Source of the DNA: Metabacillus litoralis
GTDB taxonomy: Bacteria; Bacillota; Bacilli; Bacillales; Bacillaceae
DNA: 64,000 nt
NCBI RefSeq assembly: GCF_020524045.1
Contig: NZ_JAIVKL010000021.1
Coordinates: 1-64,000 of the forward strand
Reading direction: 5' to 3'
In this document: in pieces, positions 1 to 9,897 of the stretch
Numbering within the stretch: position 1 is the stretch's first letter
How the letters are laid out: each line of letters opens with the position of its first letter
Translations under genes and position numbers: made by a program
Notes under the pieces: model-generated
Databases searched by the model: none
The model's input: only the letters and a program-made list of their open reading frames with translations
Told to the model about the DNA's origin: nothing

Positions 1-141
1 TGTGTGTGTGGTAACCTCACTTTTAACCTAAAATTCAGGGGGTGGCAAGTTTTTTGCATTTAAAGCCCTATAAATCAAGGAATTATTAACTTTTTAATAT
101 AAAAGTTTTGACAATACGATAAAACGAAAGGAGGAGTTAAT

Positions 142-378
142 ATGATAAGAAGAGAATTCGACAGGAATGGTAACCAAACTTATTATAAACGTTCTGTGGT
201 CGATTCAAATAAGGTAGAAAATCTAGCAGGTGTTTTTGATGAAAATTTTAAAATCAAAGTCAATGCTTTTATTGAGGGGGAAGTTTTTTGTAATGCAGTA
301 CGTCGTTGTTTACTCAATGATCTTATTGCAGGAGCTATGGATGATGATGACAAAAAAAGAAATAAGAAACACTACTAA
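142..378 (+). CDS. Small hypothetical protein (78 aa)
   Basis: I do not recognise this protein. It starts at an ATG with a strong ribosome-binding site (AAAGGAGG, 7-8 bases upstream). A plausible TTGACA-like -35 box lies at about 108-113. The protein is hydrophilic and mixed-charge, with one run of acidic residues (DDDD) followed by a basic tail (KKRNKKHY). It has two cysteines and no signal peptide or membrane segment. A clear hairpin terminator follows directly, so it is probably a single-gene transcript. Coding status is supported by the RBS plus terminator context rather than by homology. Confidence 0.6.
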   Translation: MIRREFDRNGNQTYYKRSVVDSNKVENLAGVFDENFKIKVNAFIEGEVFCNAVRRCLLNDLIAGAMDDDDKKRNKKHY

Positions 379-390
379 TTTTGAAAAAAC

Positions 391-421
391 GTGAGGCTAG
401 GATGATCCTGGTCTCATTTTT
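391..421 (+). terminator. Rho-independent terminator
   Basis: An inverted repeat (GAGGCTAGGAT / ATCCTGGTCTC, with G-T wobbles and almost no loop) is followed by ATTTTTC. It sits 13 bases after the stop of the 78-aa gene. The rest of the gap up to about 868 holds nothing I can support: an open frame at 381-665 overlaps this hairpin and lacks a ribosome-binding site. Confidence 0.7.
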
Positions 422-868
422 CATGTTGATCAAAAAAGTCAAAAGGATGGTTTCTATCAGAAATTTGAAAACAGTACTTCTCTCAGGAAATTATGGGTTT
501 CGAATATTTATATATATTATTATATCAAGAAAACTTTTTCGGGAAATGCTAAACATTATTTTCGTGAAATTGTATGTTTTTGAAGGTATTATAAATTTGG
601 AAGAAAATATAGTTTATAACAACTTACTCATTCCACGAACTACAGAATTAGACAACTACATTTAATCAATATTTTAGTTTTTATATGCTTATAAAAAGAG
701 TATAATTAACCTATTAAAAGGAAACGATCAGCGAACTAATTCTACGTAATACATACTAAGCTTGGGAAATTCACTTAAAATATTTAGCAGAAAATACATT
801 TCAAGGTGATATACGTTTTTAATATATTGTGGATTATTTCAAAAGATATGAGTGGAGAGATAAATGTA

Positions 869-2761
869 GTGAGAATTAAAACCGTTTTTTTGTTATTTTT
901 ATTGATTGGATTCGCTAGTATTATAATTTCTCCCACCATTAGTTTTGCATTGAATGAGAATGAGATGAATGCAAAGAACGGAGTACTTGATTTACGCGAA
1001 ATTGATTTTGATGAACAAAAATATATAGAGATGAATGGGGAGTGGGGGATTTATTGGGATAAACTAATAGGCCCTGGAACGATGACGGATTCTCCAACAA
1101 CTTTTGTTTCTTTTCCGCATACCTGGATGGGGTCTGAATTGAATAAGGTTTCATTATCAGGTGAGGGATATGCCACATATAAACTGAAAATAAAAGTAAA
1201 TGAGGATAGTCTCACAACTCAAAAAGCACTATACATACCGCTCATTTCAACTGCATCGAAGCTATGGATTAATGGAAAATTAGTTAGTCAAATAGGTGAA
1301 ATTGGTTCAAACTCAAAAAATGAACAACCAGCATACAATCCACATGTCATCACACTTGATCTAGATAAACCTGAAATTGATTTAGTATTACAAGTTTCCA
1401 ATTACTCTGAAAGAAAAGGAGGAATATGGGGAGAATTTTTGTTTGGTAATGCAGAAGAATTAGTAAGTATGGCTGAGAAACGAATGCTCAAAGAAATGTT
1501 TATTATTGGTGGTTTAATCATTTTCGGTTTTTACCATTTTGTTATTTATATTTTACGAAGAACAGAACGTGCTGCTCTTTATTTTGGGATTCTTTGTTTG
1601 CTAATTGCTCTACGATCATTAGTAGTAGGGGAAGTGATTTTAACAGAATTACTCCCCGATTTCTCTTGGGAATGGCATAGAAAAATTGAATATTGGACAA
1701 TATCAATCGCATTTCCTGTATTTATCTTGTTTTTGAATACAATGTTTCTTAATTATCTAAAAAAACCGGTTTTACGAATCTTCTATTTTATTAGTTTATT
1801 GTATTCCTTATTTGTACTATTTACACCAGCTAAAGTGTTTTCTTATACAATCAATTTTTATCAATTGACTATGATTTTGACGATGGGTTATGTCATTTAT
1901 GAATTATCAAAAGCTTGGAAAAAGAATGTTCCGGGGATAAAAATTTTACTAATTTCCAGCCTGATTTTTACATTTACAGCTCTTAACGATGTATTATATT
2001 ACAATGAATGGATAAATACAGGTGATTTTACGAGTGCTGGATTATATATATTTATCTTTGCTCAGTCTATCGTCCTTGCTATTAAATATACATCAACCTT
2101 CGAAAAAGTCGAAACGATGTCAGTTTCTTTAAAAGAACTGAATAATACACTAGAGGAAAAGGTACAAATCAGAACATCTCAGCTTGAAAGATCACAAGTT
2201 GAACTGAAACAACTTAATCAAAAGCTTAAAATTCTTTCAAACAATGATACACTAACAAATGTGCCAAATAGGCGGGCACTTAACGAAAATTACGATGAAG
2301 TTTGGGAGAAGAATAAGAAGTTATTGAATTCTATCACCGTTTTTATGATTGATATAGATTGCTTTAAGTTATTTAATGATACATATGGTCATCAAAAAGG
2401 TGATGAAGTATTGAAATTAGTCGCCCAAGCTTTAAAAAATAGAGTAGAAATGGTCGAAGGATTCTTTGCAAGGTATGGAGGAGAAGAATTCTTTGTATTA
2501 TTAAATGGGAAAACCGTAGAAGAAGTTGTTGATCTTGCTAAAGAGTTGAATGGTGTTATTCATAAATTAAAAATCCAACATCACACTTCAACTGTAACTG
2601 ACAGTGTTACAATTAGCATAGGTATTGCCCATTCTACTTCAACGTATTTTATTGAAAAAGATCAACTCATCCAAAAAGCGGATGAAGCTCTCTATCAATC
2701 AAAAGAAATGGGAAGGAATTCTATTACATTGTTTTATCAAAATAAGGTGATTCAACAATGA
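869..2761 (+). CDS. Membrane diguanylate cyclase, 7TMR-DISM sensor + GGDEF
   Basis: This protein likely makes cyclic di-GMP from two GTP in response to an extracellular ligand. I chose the GTG at 869 because GGAGAG lies 9 bases upstream; the frame is open back to 806 without a site. The order is an N-terminal signal/TM segment (about residues 5-25), then an extracellular jelly-roll domain of the 7TMR-DISMED2 type (about 45-190). Next come roughly seven membrane helices (about 205-420), a coiled coil (about 430-475) and a GGDEF domain (about 480-630). The active-site motif RYGGEEF is at residues 535-541, so it is predicted to be catalytic. The RxxD inhibitory site normally five residues before GGEEF is not visible. 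It stands alone with its own terminator. Family assignment is confident; the ligand is unknown. Confidence 0.9.
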   Translation: MRIKTVFLLFLLIGFASIIISPTISFALNENEMNAKNGVLDLREIDFDEQKYIEMNGEWGIYWDKLIGPGTMTDSPTTFVSFPHTWMGSELNKVSLSGEGYATYKLKIKVNEDSLTTQKALYIPLISTASKLWINGKLVSQIGEIGSNSKNEQPAYNPHVITLDLDKPEIDLVLQVSNYSERKGGIWGEFLFGNAEELVSMAEKRMLKEMFIIGGLIIFGFYHFVIYILRRTERAALYFGILCLLIALRSLVVGEVILTELLPDFSWEWHRKIEYWTISIAFPVFILFLNTMFLNYLKKPVLRIFYFISLLYSLFVLFTPAKVFSYTINFYQLTMILTMGYVIYELSKAWKKNVPGIKILLISSLIFTFTALNDVLYYNEWINTGDFTSAGLYIFIFAQSIVLAIKYTSTFEKVETMSVSLKELNNTLEEKVQIRTSQLERSQVELKQLNQKLKILSNNDTLTNVPNRRALNENYDEVWEKNKKLLNSITVFMIDIDCFKLFNDTYGHQKGDEVLKLVAQALKNRVEMVEGFFARYGGEEFFVLLNGKTVEEVVDLAKELNGVIHKLKIQHHTSTVTDSVTISIGIAHSTSTYFIEKDQLIQKADEALYQSKEMGRNSITLFYQNKVIQQ

Positions 2762-2897
2762 TAAATTTATAAATGGGAAAGAAATCCTAGTATATAGGAA
2801 AAGAAAATGACTGTGTTGAAAATGGAAATGCACGATATTCAAGTCTAAAATAATTTAGAACAATTGTTTGATTCCAATGATCATGGTATGAAATATA

Positions 2898-2934
2898 CGT
2901 AGAGTGTGCAAACTCTCTGCGTTTTTCTTTTTTT
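2898..2934 (+). terminator. Rho-independent terminator
   Basis: CGTAGAG pairs with CTCTGCG around a short loop, followed by TTTTTCTTTTTTT. It ends transcription of the diguanylate cyclase gene. The remainder of the 2762-3081 gap shows no gene. Confidence 0.8.
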
Positions 2935-3081
2935 AAACCATATTTAAAAATACTTTAAAGATTTATTTCAACAAAAACGAATTTTTTTCAACGCTTTTTT
3001 ATAATAGTAAAAGAAGAAAGTGCCTAGGCTTTAGTTTTGTTGGATAGTAGGTGTGATCTGGAATAAGGGAGGTAACTTCAT

Positions 3082-3297
3082 TTGAATAACTTAATGAAAA
3101 AGAATGTAGTAATTGGTTCATTACTTATCAATATAGTATTAATAGTTGTCTTAGTTTTAACTTTATCTAACAACTATTTTATTAGCAAAGAGTTAAATAA
3201 CATCACGTCAAAATGCTATGAAATAGGAGGTACTGCAAAATTGGAAATACAGGATATATCAAAGGGCGAATATCATTTTGAATGTATAAAAGAATAA
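3082..3297 (+). CDS. Small single-pass membrane protein (71 aa)
   Basis: The start is TTG with a good RBS (GGGAGGT, 8 bases upstream). The N-terminus has a short basic stretch (KK) followed by one hydrophobic helix (about residues 10-32). The rest is a short, mostly polar domain with two cysteines (C45 and C68) that would lie outside the cell. No family is recognised. The DNA downstream (3298-3537) carries no gene. Confidence 0.55.
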   Translation: MNNLMKKNVVIGSLLINIVLIVVLVLTLSNNYFISKELNNITSKCYEIGGTAKLEIQDISKGEYHFECIKE

Positions 3298-3537
3298 TTT
3301 ATTCGTTCTATTTTTTTAAGACAATTCAGCCAGTATTTAATGAGCAGAAGAGTTTATAGATATGTAATCTAGTGAAGAAATCTAGTTACTAAACATGTAA
3401 ATCTCTCCCTTGAAATAGAAATCGCTTTCTTTTTTAAATCACAATTTTGTATTTAGATACACTGAAAATATTATCATTTGTATAAAGAGGATGGGACATA
3501 ATTAAAAAAGTCATACAAAAAGACGAATAAATCTAAA

Positions 3538-3705
3538 TTCAGTTAAGCTGAAAGAAACAAATTCGTTCCATTGCGCTGCAGACACTCGCTTTCCGCGGGG
3601 AGGAAGCTGAGCCTCCTCGGCGCTTCGCCTGTGGGGTCTCAGCCTTTCCTCTAAACCCGCAGGAGTCGAGTGTCTTCCGCTCCATTCCACTAAGTTCTTT
3701 AAAAT
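3538..3705. repeat. GC-rich dispersed Bacillaceae repeat
   Basis: This is an island of much higher GC than its surroundings, with internal dyads (GCTGAGCCTCCTCGGC and paired GACACTCG / CGAGTGTC). I recognise this type of element (CGCTGCAGACACTCGCTTTC core) as a common intergenic repeat of Bacillus-like genomes. It has no coding capacity. A strongly eroded copy lies in inverted orientation at 20700-20825. Confidence 0.75.
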
Positions 3706-3936
3706 AGTTTTCAAAATCAAAAAAATTATAAAAGAAAAGCAAATAAAAACCAAAATATTAGGCGAATGATTAATTGAAATGTCGCCTTAAAATTCGGGTT
3801 TATCATTAGTTTAAATACTTATATCTCAGACTCATTTTTTATTTAACATTTTCTCTTATTAGAAAATATTAATAAAAAGAGAGCTTTGTATAATTTCCCA
3901 AAGCTAAATTAAAAAACTAATAGACTCCAATAAACC

Positions 3937-3966
3937 TTGACAAAAAAATAGAATTTTTTCTATAAT
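3937..3966 (+). promoter_or_regulatory. SigA-type promoter of the GH81 glucanase gene
   Basis: A TTGACA -35 box (3937-3942) and a TATAAT -10 box (3961-3966) are separated by 18 bp. Both are perfect consensus hexamers. The cre box starts 5 bases after the -10 box, so CcpA would sit over the transcription start. Confidence 0.8.
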
Positions 3967-3971
3967 AATTT

Positions 3972-3985
3972 AGAAAGCGCTTTCT
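3972..3985. promoter_or_regulatory. cre box (CcpA binding site)
   Basis: AGAAAGCGCTTTCT is a perfect palindrome and matches the cre consensus TGWAARCGYTWNCW at 13 of 14 positions. It overlaps the predicted transcription start of the GH81 gene, the usual position for carbon catabolite repression. Confidence 0.8.
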
Positions 3986-4025
3986 TAAATACGGTTGTGC
4001 TTTCTTTATTATTTTTTTACTTTAA

Positions 4026-4037
4026 GAAACCGGTTTC
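4026..4037. promoter_or_regulatory. Second operator-like palindrome GAAACCGGTTTC
   Basis: This is a perfect 12-bp palindrome with a central CG, the form bound by LacI-family regulators, located about 40 bases after the cre box and 90 bases before the GH81 start. It does not fit the cre consensus, so a separate substrate-responsive repressor is possible. That is inference; no regulator gene is next to it. Confidence 0.4.
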
Positions 4038-4124
4038 CTACTTTAAAACACATCGATGTTTATGGAGGTGATGATTTTAAATACTGACCAGATAGTTAAT
4101 AAAAATTTAAGGAGGTAATACGAA

Positions 4125-7100
4125 TTGAAACGTAGGTCCAAACACCAAAAATATTTAGCTATGTTATCTATTATTGTCCTATTGTTATCTACTATTCTAC
4201 CTGTTACTTCAGTTTTTGCTGCAGATGAAGGCTCTGTTTCTGTAGGTGCTGGTAACTACCGAACATCGATTGATGGATTAAATTATGGAAGCCCTCAAAG
4301 TTCTATATTTAAAACAATTAACCTTGAAGGAGCTATTCCTACAAATGAATGGTGGAGCTCTGCCATATGGAAGGATTTTTCAAGTGCTATCTATCCTCAT
4401 CCTTTAGCTGTAAAAGCTTATGATCAGGGTTTAGGAATTGATTACCCTGAAGTAACTGTTGAACCTAACACACGTGAAGACAGTAAGGATTTTGTGAATG
4501 CATTATATGAAGATAAAGACAAAGATCTTGTATTAGGTGGGGAAGGTCTTACCTCAGAAGCTGCATTAGTAGATGGATATAGTGATTGGGCTGTTGATTT
4601 ACTATTTGAAAACGCTAACAAATCTAAAAAATTAAAAACGACCATTTCTCATGGTAGTCCATATATTTATGCAACATACTCTAATACAATCCCGCAAATT
4701 CATGTAAATGGACAAGCAAACGTTTGGAGCGGAAATCAAGATAGCTCTGTATTAGGAGTAACAATTAATGGCAACCACTACGGAGTTTTTGCCCCAACAG
4801 GAACCACTTGGACTGGATTAGATACAAACACATATACAGCGAAGCTACCATCAGGAACAGACTACATATCGATTGCTGTTTTACCAGATTCAAGCACTGA
4901 CACTTTAGCTTTTTATGAAAAACATGCTTATTCGTTTATTACTGATTCTAAGGTAGATTATTCTTATGATGAACAAACGAGTCAAGTGACAACTAACCTT
5001 TCTGTAACAACAGAATTAAAAGAAGCAGGAAAAGAAAAAAGCACAATTATGGCGCTTTATCCTCATCAATGGAGAAACACTCAGAATGATTTACTAAAAT
5101 ATGAATATCGCTCCCCACGTGGAAAAATGAAAACTATAGCAGGAAACATTGTCACAACTGTTCTTACTTACCATGGTATGCTTCCTTATATGCCCACATT
5201 AGGTGCAGATAAAACTAGACTTCAAGAGCTTGTTGATCAAGTGGAAGGAGAACAACAATTGGTTCGTCCAGGACTTGAGGGTGATGGACCATACTGGGTT
5301 GGAAAAAACTTAAATCGTCTATCTCAGCTTTTACCAATTGCAAATCAACTAGGTGACAATGAAGCCGCAACAAAATTTAAAGTAGCGATGCAAAATGAGC
5401 TAGCTGATTGGTTTACAGCTCCGACTGATCGCGATAATAAATTCTTTTATTATGATAATAACTGGGGTACTTTACTTGGTTACCCAAATGGATTCGGTGC
5501 TGAAACAGCAATTAATGACCACCATTTCCACTGGGGCTACTGGGTATATGCTGCAGCATTACTTGAGCAAAATGACAATTGGGCAACTACCAATGATTTC
5601 GATGAAATGGTAGAACTTTTAATAAAAGATATGGCCAACTGGGACCGAACAGATATATCAATGTTTCCTTATCTACGAAATTTTGACCCATATGCTGGAC
5701 ATGCTTGGGCATCTGGGAATGGAACAGATCTTTATGGTGGTGATGGCTCTGTCACAGCAGAACCCGGTAACAACCAAGAATCCTCCTCAGAATCAATTAA
5801 CGCATGGGCAGGAATGATTATGTGGGGTGAAGCAACAGGAAACGATGAAATTCGTGACGCTGGTATTTACATGTACACGACTGAAGTAGATGCCATTAAT
5901 AATTATTGGTTTGATATTGATAATATGAATCTACCAGAAGAATATAAGTATGATTATGCACCAATGGTATTTTCTTCAGGTAGTGAGTACCGAGTTTGGT
6001 GGACAAAAAACAGTGAAGAAGTACATGGAATCAACATGCTTCCAATTACTGCATCATCCTTCTACCTTGGATTTGATCCTGAATATATGAAAGCCAATTA
6101 CAACACAATGGTAGAAGAAAATGGTGGTGTTGAACAGGAATGGGCAGAGGTTTTTTGGATGTATCAAGCCATGTACGATCCTGCAACAGCACTACAAAAG
6201 TTCAACACAACTGATTATGCTGCAGAGTATGGTGAATCAAAAGCACACACATATCAATGGATTACAAACTTTGCTGAATTAGGAAATGTCGACCGTTCTG
6301 TTACAGCGGATGCTTCTATGTATGCAGTTTTTGATAAAAATGGTGTAAAAACATACATGGCATTTAACCCTAATCAAGAAGCTAAAACGATAACCTTCAC
6401 AAGTATTGATTCCTCTAGTCCAGCTGTTGAACTGATCGTTCCTGCAAATTCAGTAGGATCAACAGTAAGAAATACGAACTTAAAGGATACTAGTAAACCA
6501 GATTTAGTTGTAACAGATATTATGACAGATCCATCCGTACCTGCAACAGGTGATAACGTTACGTTTAAGGTGAAAGTTCAGAACCAAGGATATGCAGAAG
6601 CGAAAAAGTCTGATGATGCTGTAGGCATGATCATAAATGTTAACGATGAGCTGCTAGGCTGGGGTGGTAGCAGTGATCCAATCGCACCAGGTGAAACCGT
6701 TGAGTTAGCATTACGAGCTGATTGGTCTTCACCAGCAACAAGCTGGACAGCAACAAAGGGTACTCACACCATTACCGCTCATGTAAATAACCCTGATAAT
6801 GGTTCAAGAGGCTTTGAAGAAGTTAATGTAGAAAATAATGTGTTAAGTAAAGAGATACTAGTAGAAGATCCGCCTAAAACAAATGAACTATTTTTACGTT
6901 CATTAGGCTCACTTCCTGTTCGTACTTTATTAAAAGAACAAGGTGGCACAGAAGTGAACGATACCTTATCAGCTGATCATCATTCTGTTATGTATGAGGT
7001 GAAGGATGTTCTTGGTGATTACCAAGGATCAGGATCATCTGTTTATGAATTAGAAGTAGACGCTGCAACAAATACCGATGTAGCTATACAAGTAAAGCTA

Positions 7101-9767
7101 TCTTATGATTTTAACAATGATGGAAGAATTGATCGCACAGAGCTTTTCTTTCCACATGAGTTGGATAATAAAGAAGGCTATGAAACGATTACTAGTGATT
7201 CTGCTAGTGCAGAAATTACGGGAGATTATAATAACTTTGCTTATGGTAAAGTTCAGATCGAGCTTATTAACTTAACTCCTGAATCAGCAATTGATGTTAA
7301 AGTAAACAGCAAATCTTCTGCGAAAATTCAGCTACCTTACAATGAAATTAACATAACCCGTAAAGCTGAGCTTGTGCTAAAAGACTTTACTTGGGAACCA
7401 GCCCAACCAAAAGCAGGAGATACTGTTACCTTCCAGGTTGTAGTGGAAAATCAAGGGAATTTAGCGGCAAAGGATGGAAATGGTGCAGTAGGCTTTGATA
7501 TGCAAGTAAATGGCGCAGTACTTGGTTGGGGTGGAGTAAGTACACCAATCGGAGCTGGTGAAACTGTAACAATGAGCTTAAGAAGTGATTGGGGATCTCC
7601 TGGATCATGGACTGCCAAAGCAGGAACAAATAAAATAAAAGTAAATGTAAATAACCAAAAAAACATTGCAGAATCAAGCTTTGATAATAATATAGTAGAA
7701 AAGGATATTGTTATTGAAGGTGAGGAAAATCCTACAGATCCAACGGAAAAAGAATGGGTTGAAATAGGAGAAAACCTTGTGATCGATGGAGAGTTTAAAT
7801 CCACAACCGAATTTGGAAATGGTGAAAATCCGATTGAAGGCTGGAACATTCATAACCAAGGTGATTTTGAGACAGGTGCTGGACTTGCAGAATTCTCTGT
7901 TGTTGATGAAGCATTAAACGCTAAAATCCAACAAGTTGGTTGGGACTGGTGGCAAATTCAGTTGTTCCAAAACGTGAATTTATCAGCAGGTACCTACAAA
8001 GTTGCTTTTGATGCAAAATCTGATTTAGAACGTCCTTTATATGTTGAGCTTCAAGGGACAGATCGCCAATCATTTACTATTAATGATACGATGAAATCCT
8101 ATGAAACAATCCTAGAAGTTAGTAGTGATGGATCAGCTAAGCTATTGCTTGGATTAGGAAGAGCAGAAGCTGACAGTGAGCTACAAGTACCATATGATGT
8201 TGTTATTGATAATGTAAGAGTTGTAGAGGTAGAAGAACAAACATCTCAACCAGAGCCAGATCCAGAGAAAGATTGGGTTGAAATTGGTGAAAACCTTGTC
8301 ATTGATAGTGGATTTGATACTACTACTACCTTTGGTAAAGCTCCTGATGCTCTAGTCGAGGGGTGGAACATTTTCAATATGGGAGAGCATGATCCAAATG
8401 GAGGAAAAGCGATATTCGCTGTTAACAATAAAGAACTAAACGTAACTGTTGAACAACCAGGATGGGAGTTCTGGCATATACAATTATTACAAAACCTTGA
8501 CGTGCCAGCTGGAACTTATAAGTTTGCTTTTGATGCTAAATCAGACTTAGAGCGACCAGTTTATGTTGAGGTTCAAGGAAGCGATATGCAAACTTTAACA
8601 GTTAAAGATACAAAACAAACGCATGAAACAATTATTGAAGTCGGGGCAGATGGAGTTAAGCAATTACTAATTGGTTTAGGTAAAACAGCTGATGATCCAA
8701 CAATAACTACGCCATATAATATCGTGATAGATAATGTCAGATTGGTTGAAGTCGCTGAACATCCAGGCACGGAAGATCCAGGTACGGAAGATCCAGGCAC
8801 AGAAGATCCGGGTACAGAGGATCCAGGCACAGAAGATCCAGGCACAGAGGATCCGGGAACTGAAGATCCAGGTACAGAGGATCCAGGCACGGAAGATCCA
8901 GGCACGGAAGATCCGGGAACTGAAGATCCAGGCACGGAAGATCCGGGGACTGAAGATCCAGGAACTGAAGATCCAGGCACTGAAGATCCAGGCACTGAAG
9001 ATCCTGTAACAAAGCCAATTGTACAAGTTAAGCCAAAGTTTAATGCAGCTACTAATAAAGCTACTATTACGATAGATGCAATTAAGAGATTAACTTATAA
9101 AGGAACCCTTGAAATTAATCTTAATGAAACGAAAGATCATACAAAAGTTATAGTAGAACTTGACTCAAATCAAGTGAAAGCATTAAAAGAAAAAAATGCT
9201 GTTATTCATCTGAAGAAAGGTGAAGTTGATTTACTAATCTCAGCGAGTAATTTAACAGGAGAAGGTACTGTACAAATTGCTATGACAAAATATCAGGACA
9301 TTAAAGATGCTTTAGGTCCTGTTTATGACTTTACTATCACTCAAGGTAAAAAAATTATTGATACATTTGATACTCCAGTAACCCTTAAGTTCAAAGTAGA
9401 TAAATTTAAAGATGCTAATAAAGTGAAAATTTATTATTATGATGAAAAGAAAAGTGACTGGACATCAATAGGTGGAACAGTAAAAGATGGTTATGTAACG
9501 GCAGAAACGGATCACTTTACAATCTTTACTGTTTTTGAAAATTCTGTGGGTAATCAGCCACCTACTGAAGAACCTAAAAATAGTGATAAATCTAGTGATA
9601 AAGAACAAAAAACAGAAAAACCTGAACAGAGTAAATCGAAAGACAAAAATGGCAAGACTCTACCTGACACAGCGACGAACACATATAATACTCTCTTACT
9701 TGGTGGATTATTCCTTTTAGTTGGTCTTGTGTTTATCATTAGAAAGCGGTTTTTATTTAGTAAATGA
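4125..9767 (+). CDS. Secreted, wall-anchored endo-beta-1,3-glucanase (GH81), 1880 aa
   Basis: It hydrolyses internal beta-1,3-glucan bonds (laminarin, callose, fungal glucan) outside the cell. The start is TTG with GGAGG 9 bases upstream. The signal peptide covers residues 1-32 (cleavage after VFA). The GH81 catalytic domain (about 40-770) contains INDHHFHWGYW, whose D465 is the likely acid. It also contains NNQESSSES with E552 and E556, the paired conserved glutamates. Then come a CARDB-like domain (792-910), an unassigned beta-rich region with DFNNDGRIDR (about 915-1075) and a second CARDB-like domain (1081-1195). Two homologous CBM4/9-like modules (about 1212-1367 and 1385-1543) precede sixteen PGTED repeats (1547-1626). 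The C-terminus has a surface domain (about 1630-1805), a sortase signal LPDTA (1846-1850), a hydrophobic helix and a basic tail. It is far longer than a typical GH81 enzyme. Confidence 0.93.
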   Translation: MKRRSKHQKYLAMLSIIVLLLSTILPVTSVFAADEGSVSVGAGNYRTSIDGLNYGSPQSSIFKTINLEGAIPTNEWWSSAIWKDFSSAIYPHPLAVKAYDQGLGIDYPEVTVEPNTREDSKDFVNALYEDKDKDLVLGGEGLTSEAALVDGYSDWAVDLLFENANKSKKLKTTISHGSPYIYATYSNTIPQIHVNGQANVWSGNQDSSVLGVTINGNHYGVFAPTGTTWTGLDTNTYTAKLPSGTDYISIAVLPDSSTDTLAFYEKHAYSFITDSKVDYSYDEQTSQVTTNLSVTTELKEAGKEKSTIMALYPHQWRNTQNDLLKYEYRSPRGKMKTIAGNIVTTVLTYHGMLPYMPTLGADKTRLQELVDQVEGEQQLVRPGLEGDGPYWVGKNLNRLSQLLPIANQLGDNEAATKFKVAMQNELADWFTAPTDRDNKFFYYDNNWGTLLGYPNGFGAETAINDHHFHWGYWVYAAALLEQNDNWATTNDFDEMVELLIKDMANWDRTDISMFPYLRNFDPYAGHAWASGNGTDLYGGDGSVTAEPGNNQESSSESINAWAGMIMWGEATGNDEIRDAGIYMYTTEVDAINNYWFDIDNMNLPEEYKYDYAPMVFSSGSEYRVWWTKNSEEVHGINMLPITASSFYLGFDPEYMKANYNTMVEENGGVEQEWAEVFWMYQAMYDPATALQKFNTTDYAAEYGESKAHTYQWITNFAELGNVDRSVTADASMYAVFDKNGVKTYMAFNPNQEAKTITFTSIDSSSPAVELIVPANSVGSTVRNTNLKDTSKPDLVVTDIMTDPSVPATGDNVTFKVKVQNQGYAEAKKSDDAVGMIINVNDELLGWGGSSDPIAPGETVELALRADWSSPATSWTATKGTHTITAHVNNPDNGSRGFEEVNVENNVLSKEILVEDPPKTNELFLRSLGSLPVRTLLKEQGGTEVNDTLSADHHSVMYEVKDVLGDYQGSGSSVYELEVDAATNTDVAIQVKLSYDFNNDGRIDRTELFFPHELDNKEGYETITSDSASAEITGDYNNFAYGKVQIELINLTPESAIDVKVNSKSSAKIQLPYNEINITRKAELVLKDFTWEPAQPKAGDTVTFQVVVENQGNLAAKDGNGAVGFDMQVNGAVLGWGGVSTPIGAGETVTMSLRSDWGSPGSWTAKAGTNKIKVNVNNQKNIAESSFDNNIVEKDIVIEGEENPTDPTEKEWVEIGENLVIDGEFKSTTEFGNGENPIEGWNIHNQGDFETGAGLAEFSVVDEALNAKIQQVGWDWWQIQLFQNVNLSAGTYKVAFDAKSDLERPLYVELQGTDRQSFTINDTMKSYETILEVSSDGSAKLLLGLGRAEADSELQVPYDVVIDNVRVVEVEEQTSQPEPDPEKDWVEIGENLVIDSGFDTTTTFGKAPDALVEGWNIFNMGEHDPNGGKAIFAVNNKELNVTVEQPGWEFWHIQLLQNLDVPAGTYKFAFDAKSDLERPVYVEVQGSDMQTLTVKDTKQTHETIIEVGADGVKQLLIGLGKTADDPTITTPYNIVIDNVRLVEVAEHPGTEDPGTEDPGTEDPGTEDPGTEDPGTEDPGTEDPGTEDPGTEDPGTEDPGTEDPGTEDPGTEDPGTEDPGTEDPGTEDPVTKPIVQVKPKFNAATNKATITIDAIKRLTYKGTLEINLNETKDHTKVIVELDSNQVKALKEKNAVIHLKKGEVDLLISASNLTGEGTVQIAMTKYQDIKDALGPVYDFTITQGKKIIDTFDTPVTLKFKVDKFKDANKVKIYYYDEKKSDWTSIGGTVKDGYVTAETDHFTIFTVFENSVGNQPPTEEPKNSDKSSDKEQKTEKPEQSKSKDKNGKTLPDTATNTYNTLLLGGLFLLVGLVFIIRKRFLFSK
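8763..9002 (+). repeat. In-frame 15-bp tandem repeat, 16 units (PGTED)
   Basis: Sixteen exact-length 15-base units encode PGTED, with silent third-position changes between units. The result is an acidic, proline-rich stalk that would space the glucan-binding part away from the wall anchor. Such arrays are prone to copy-number change. Antisense open frames across it are artefacts of the repeat. Confidence 0.95.
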
Positions 9768-9856
9768 TTTGAGTAGAAGCCCTTTTGTAGCATTCTACCT
9801 AACACATCATAGAAATACGATTACTTATCTAAAGCTGCTTGTACTTCAGAATAAAT

Positions 9857-9897
9857 AAAAACCCTCACAAACATCTATAGATTTGTGAGGGTTTTTT
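9857..9897. terminator. Rho-independent terminator after the GH81 gene
   Basis: A long perfect stem (AACCCTCACAAA / TTTGTGAGGGTT) is followed by six T residues, about 90 bases after the GH81 stop. Nothing else is seen between 9898 and 10094. Confidence 0.9.

Noticed and set aside
381-665. Open frame of 94 codons after the first gene
   Set aside because: It begins inside a terminator hairpin, has no ribosome-binding site and shows low-complexity chance composition.
8573-9026. Several antisense and out-of-frame open frames over the PGTED repeat
   Set aside because: The 15-base repeat keeps all frames open; the real frame is the GH81 protein.
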